NCBI GenBank assembly: GCA_034190875.2
Contig: CM067354.1
Location: 72,517,617 to 72,581,616, forward strand
DNA from: Urechis unicinctus
Lineage: Eukaryota > Annelida > Polychaeta > Xenopneusta > Urechidae
Length of the DNA: 64,000 nt
Direction: 5' to 3'
The translations under genes and the position numbers were made by a program. A model generated the notes under the pieces. That model was not told where the DNA came from and did no database searches. It saw only the letters and a list, made by a program, of their open reading frames with translations. This document shows positions 57,047 through 64,000 of the stretch, piece after piece; within the stretch, counting starts at the first letter, position 1, and each line of letters opens with the position of its first letter.

Positions 57047-57485
57047 CATTATTTAGAACTTACACATGTCGTATACACCTAATTAAATGGCTCATAACTC
57101 AATATCAATAAAAGGCTTTTATAAATATAGCGCGAGAAAAGTAACATTTGTAAAGTCTTGTAAATGACTGATAAAGGACGGATGCATAATTTTATTTTAC
57201 ACCTATATTTATGTTGGTAGCGGTATTAAAAAAGGGTGTTAAGCTGGGTTTCTGAACGAAAAACAAATGCGGTTTTTAATATCATCCAAAACAAATTGCT
57301 TCTTTGATAGCCAAAATATATATACAAAAGAAATACGTATTAATCGATTATTTAGAACTTACACATGTCATATATACATAATTAAATGGCTCATAACTCA
57401 ATATAAACAAAAGGTTTTTACAAATATAGTAAATAAAAGTAACGTTTGTAAAGTCTTGTAAATGGACTGATAAAGGAAATGCATC
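57047..57485. repeat. Direct repeat of about 140 bp, copies about 299 bp apart
   Basis: Copy 1 is 57047-57190 and copy 2 is 57346-57485. Both contain ATTTAGAACTTACACATGTC, AATTAAATGGCTCATAACTC and GTAAAGTCTTGTAAATG. About 155 bp of unrelated sequence lies between them. Confidence 0.9.
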
Positions 57486-57774
57486 CATATTCGTCATAAA
57501 CGTTATCATAATTAGCTCTACAATAGGCAATGGTGGTAATATATACCTAAAAGATGGCATTTACCTACTTGCATACATGCCCTTTGTCTCTTTAAATGCA
57601 TTTGATAAAACGAAAAGGATGTCAGCCTCTGATACACTGGTAATTTGCAGCATCATATATATGCAGCATCCAATCATCCAAGTAAAGCACATAATAAATG
57701 TTGTGTTCTATGGATAATATCCACATATACCTCTATACTCCAGAAAAAAACATGCTCAAAAAACGCATGTCATA

Positions 57775-59515
<1,741 letters not shown>

Positions 59516-59516
59516 A

Positions 59517-62370
<2,854 letters not shown>

Positions 62371-62373
62371 TCT

Positions 62374-62552
<179 letters not shown>

Positions 62553-62766
62553 TAATTGCAATGGACAGGGTTGGATTGGTCTCAGCTTGCTAATCTCTAG
62601 ATGCCGTTCTTGTTACACATGGCGTCCCCAACCCCGAACCAATCACTCAATTACTGGATGTATCCAGTAATTGCGCATCGATTCACGTGAATCAGATGAA
62701 AGATGATGTACAGCATATTGTCCCCTCAAAGCGAAATCGTATGCGCAGGGTCCTACTTTTTATATA

Positions 62767-62990
62767 ATAGAGCACTGCTATCATTAATGTATCCTCAGTT
62801 TTAAACAATTATAGAGCACTGCTAAGTATTTATGTATGCTTAGTTTTAGGCAATTATAGAGCACTGCTAAGTATTTATGTATGCCTAGTTTTAAGCAATT
62901 ATAGAGCACTGCTAAGTATTTATGTATGCTTAGTTTTAAGCAATTATAGAGCACTGCTATCATAATATGTATGATCAGTTTAAAGCATAT
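62767..62990. repeat. Five tandem copies of a 45-bp unit
   Basis: The word AGCACTGCT recurs at 62771, 62815, 62860, 62905 and 62950. The inner units read GAGCACTGCTAAGTATTTAT and GTATGCTTAGTTTTAAGCAA. The first unit is 44 bp. Because the period is a multiple of three, the minus strand stays open as a 15-residue repeat (LAVLYNCLKLSIHKY); no independent sign of a gene is seen. Confidence 0.93.
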
Positions 62991-64000
62991 TATTTGGTTG
63001 CCTGTCGCAGCTCGCTTACACAGTACTGAGTGCTTATATATAGACTCCGTATTGTAATATATTCCGAAACCCCGAAGGGAGGTCAACAACTCACCAAGAG
63101 CCTGTAAACTCAATATATATTATTCCTTTGTGGCACCACTCTTTATTGATACTGGCATTCAAAACCGAGATGTTCTATCGATTATTTGTTAGAAATCCAT
63201 ATTTCTTATATTCAGTTCACACATCGAGAGCTATGGAACTGAGGAATTATTTACGTGTTTTTCAATACCTTGCAATCAACAACTTTTGCGACAATAACCT
63301 TCTTAAGGTAATAAATGTATAGGTTCAATACCATTTTGTGTAGCTCTTTTCAGCCAGTAATGTTGTATGCATTACCTGTTTGCACGGCAGGAACGGATAC
63401 AACATACAGACTGACTCACCTTTCAGTTGCGGACCATGTACGTCTTGCATCACAATCATCATATACCATTATACCTGCGTAATTAGTAAAAGATCTTCCC
63501 CATTCGATAACGGATTATACCTTAGATCTGGCGAAGGTTACACTATACATCGATGTATTTTATATTAAGCAGATGAGACCAATTGCTAGTGATATCTATG
63601 AGAACCAAAAGGTTTATCAGGCCAACGACCATATATATCGCACTTAGTGTCAGAGTAAAGGATGTAGGTATGCGTGAATTGAATTGGTTATTTGAAGGCG
63701 GAGACGGCCATCTAAGCAACACCCGGCAACAGTATATCTGTGTGGTATATTTACATGATGTTTTATGTGTGCGTATCTATCATTGCACATTCTATCTGAG
63801 CGAATCACACGAGAAAAAGGCTGCTTGATGTCTATAGCATCATTTCTGTGATGGACTTCTTAGCTGCTCAACTTCTTGTCTGTTGTATTCACAGAGCTAT
63901 CCAACCATCTTTCATCGTCGACATTTCTCTCCCTGTTTCTGTCTCTCTCCCTGTCTCCAGAGCATTACGTTTACCATTACGTTATATCTAGTGTCGTGTG
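62991..64000. other. No recognisable gene
   Basis: Open frames at 63128-63322 and 63583-63828 have no recognised domain. The last 60 bases contain a CTCTCCCTGTTTCTGTCTCTC-like pyrimidine tract. Confidence 0.3.

Overview
The window looks like a stretch of an AT-rich invertebrate animal (metazoan) nuclear genome. It has spliced genes with GT-AG introns, an animal Golgi glycosyltransferase, animal PAN/Apple modules, a jockey/CR1-like LINE, a P-element/THAP9-like transposase relic and very long AT, AG and TATG microsatellites. No bacterial operons, rRNA, tRNA or CRISPR arrays were seen. I cannot name the species; a bilaterian marine invertebrate would fit, but that is a guess.

One well-supported gene stands out. 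On the minus strand (37613 down to 33034), eight exons can be read with phase-consistent GT-AG junctions and a total coding length of 1773 nt (590 residues). Exons 1-6 encode a type II membrane beta-1,4-galactosyltransferase-family enzyme: signal anchor, stem, FNKA motif, DVD motif and WGGEDD motif. Two exons keep the 191-nt and 123-nt sizes I recall for vertebrate B4GALT genes. Where the family normally stops, exon 6 has a strong splice donor and reads into two further exons encoding two cysteine-rich PAN/Apple-like modules. A polyadenylation signal follows at 32791-32796. A B4GALT-PAN fusion is, to my knowledge, unusual, and it is the main discovery candidate.

The second theme is large inverted duplication around a centre near 26 kb. 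Positions 1-5270 are an inverted, diverged copy of about 47580-52410. Positions 17390-22085 are an inverted copy of about 29985-38890. The left copy of the glycosyltransferase keeps only exons 1 and 2, with three in-frame stops, an 18-nt deletion and a lost acceptor. It is followed by a second, scrambled relic that mixes exon 1, intron 2, exon 3 and exon 2 sequence. Exons 3-8 have no intact left counterpart.

Layout: 1-5.3 kb, left outer arm; 5.3-17.4 kb, mostly featureless with an AT microsatellite, P-element relic and small repeats; 17.4-22.1 kb, left inner arm with pseudogenes; 22.1-30 kb, central spacer with a RecQ-like helicase fragment and a degenerate LINE; 30-38.9 kb, right inner arm with the intact gene; 38.9-47.6 kb, tandem repeats and microsatellites; 47.6-52.4 kb, right outer arm; 52.4-64 kb, a GC-richer SF1 helicase relic, an unidentified GC-richer segment, tandem repeats and microsatellites. 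The elements other than the glycosyltransferase gene all appear to be decaying.
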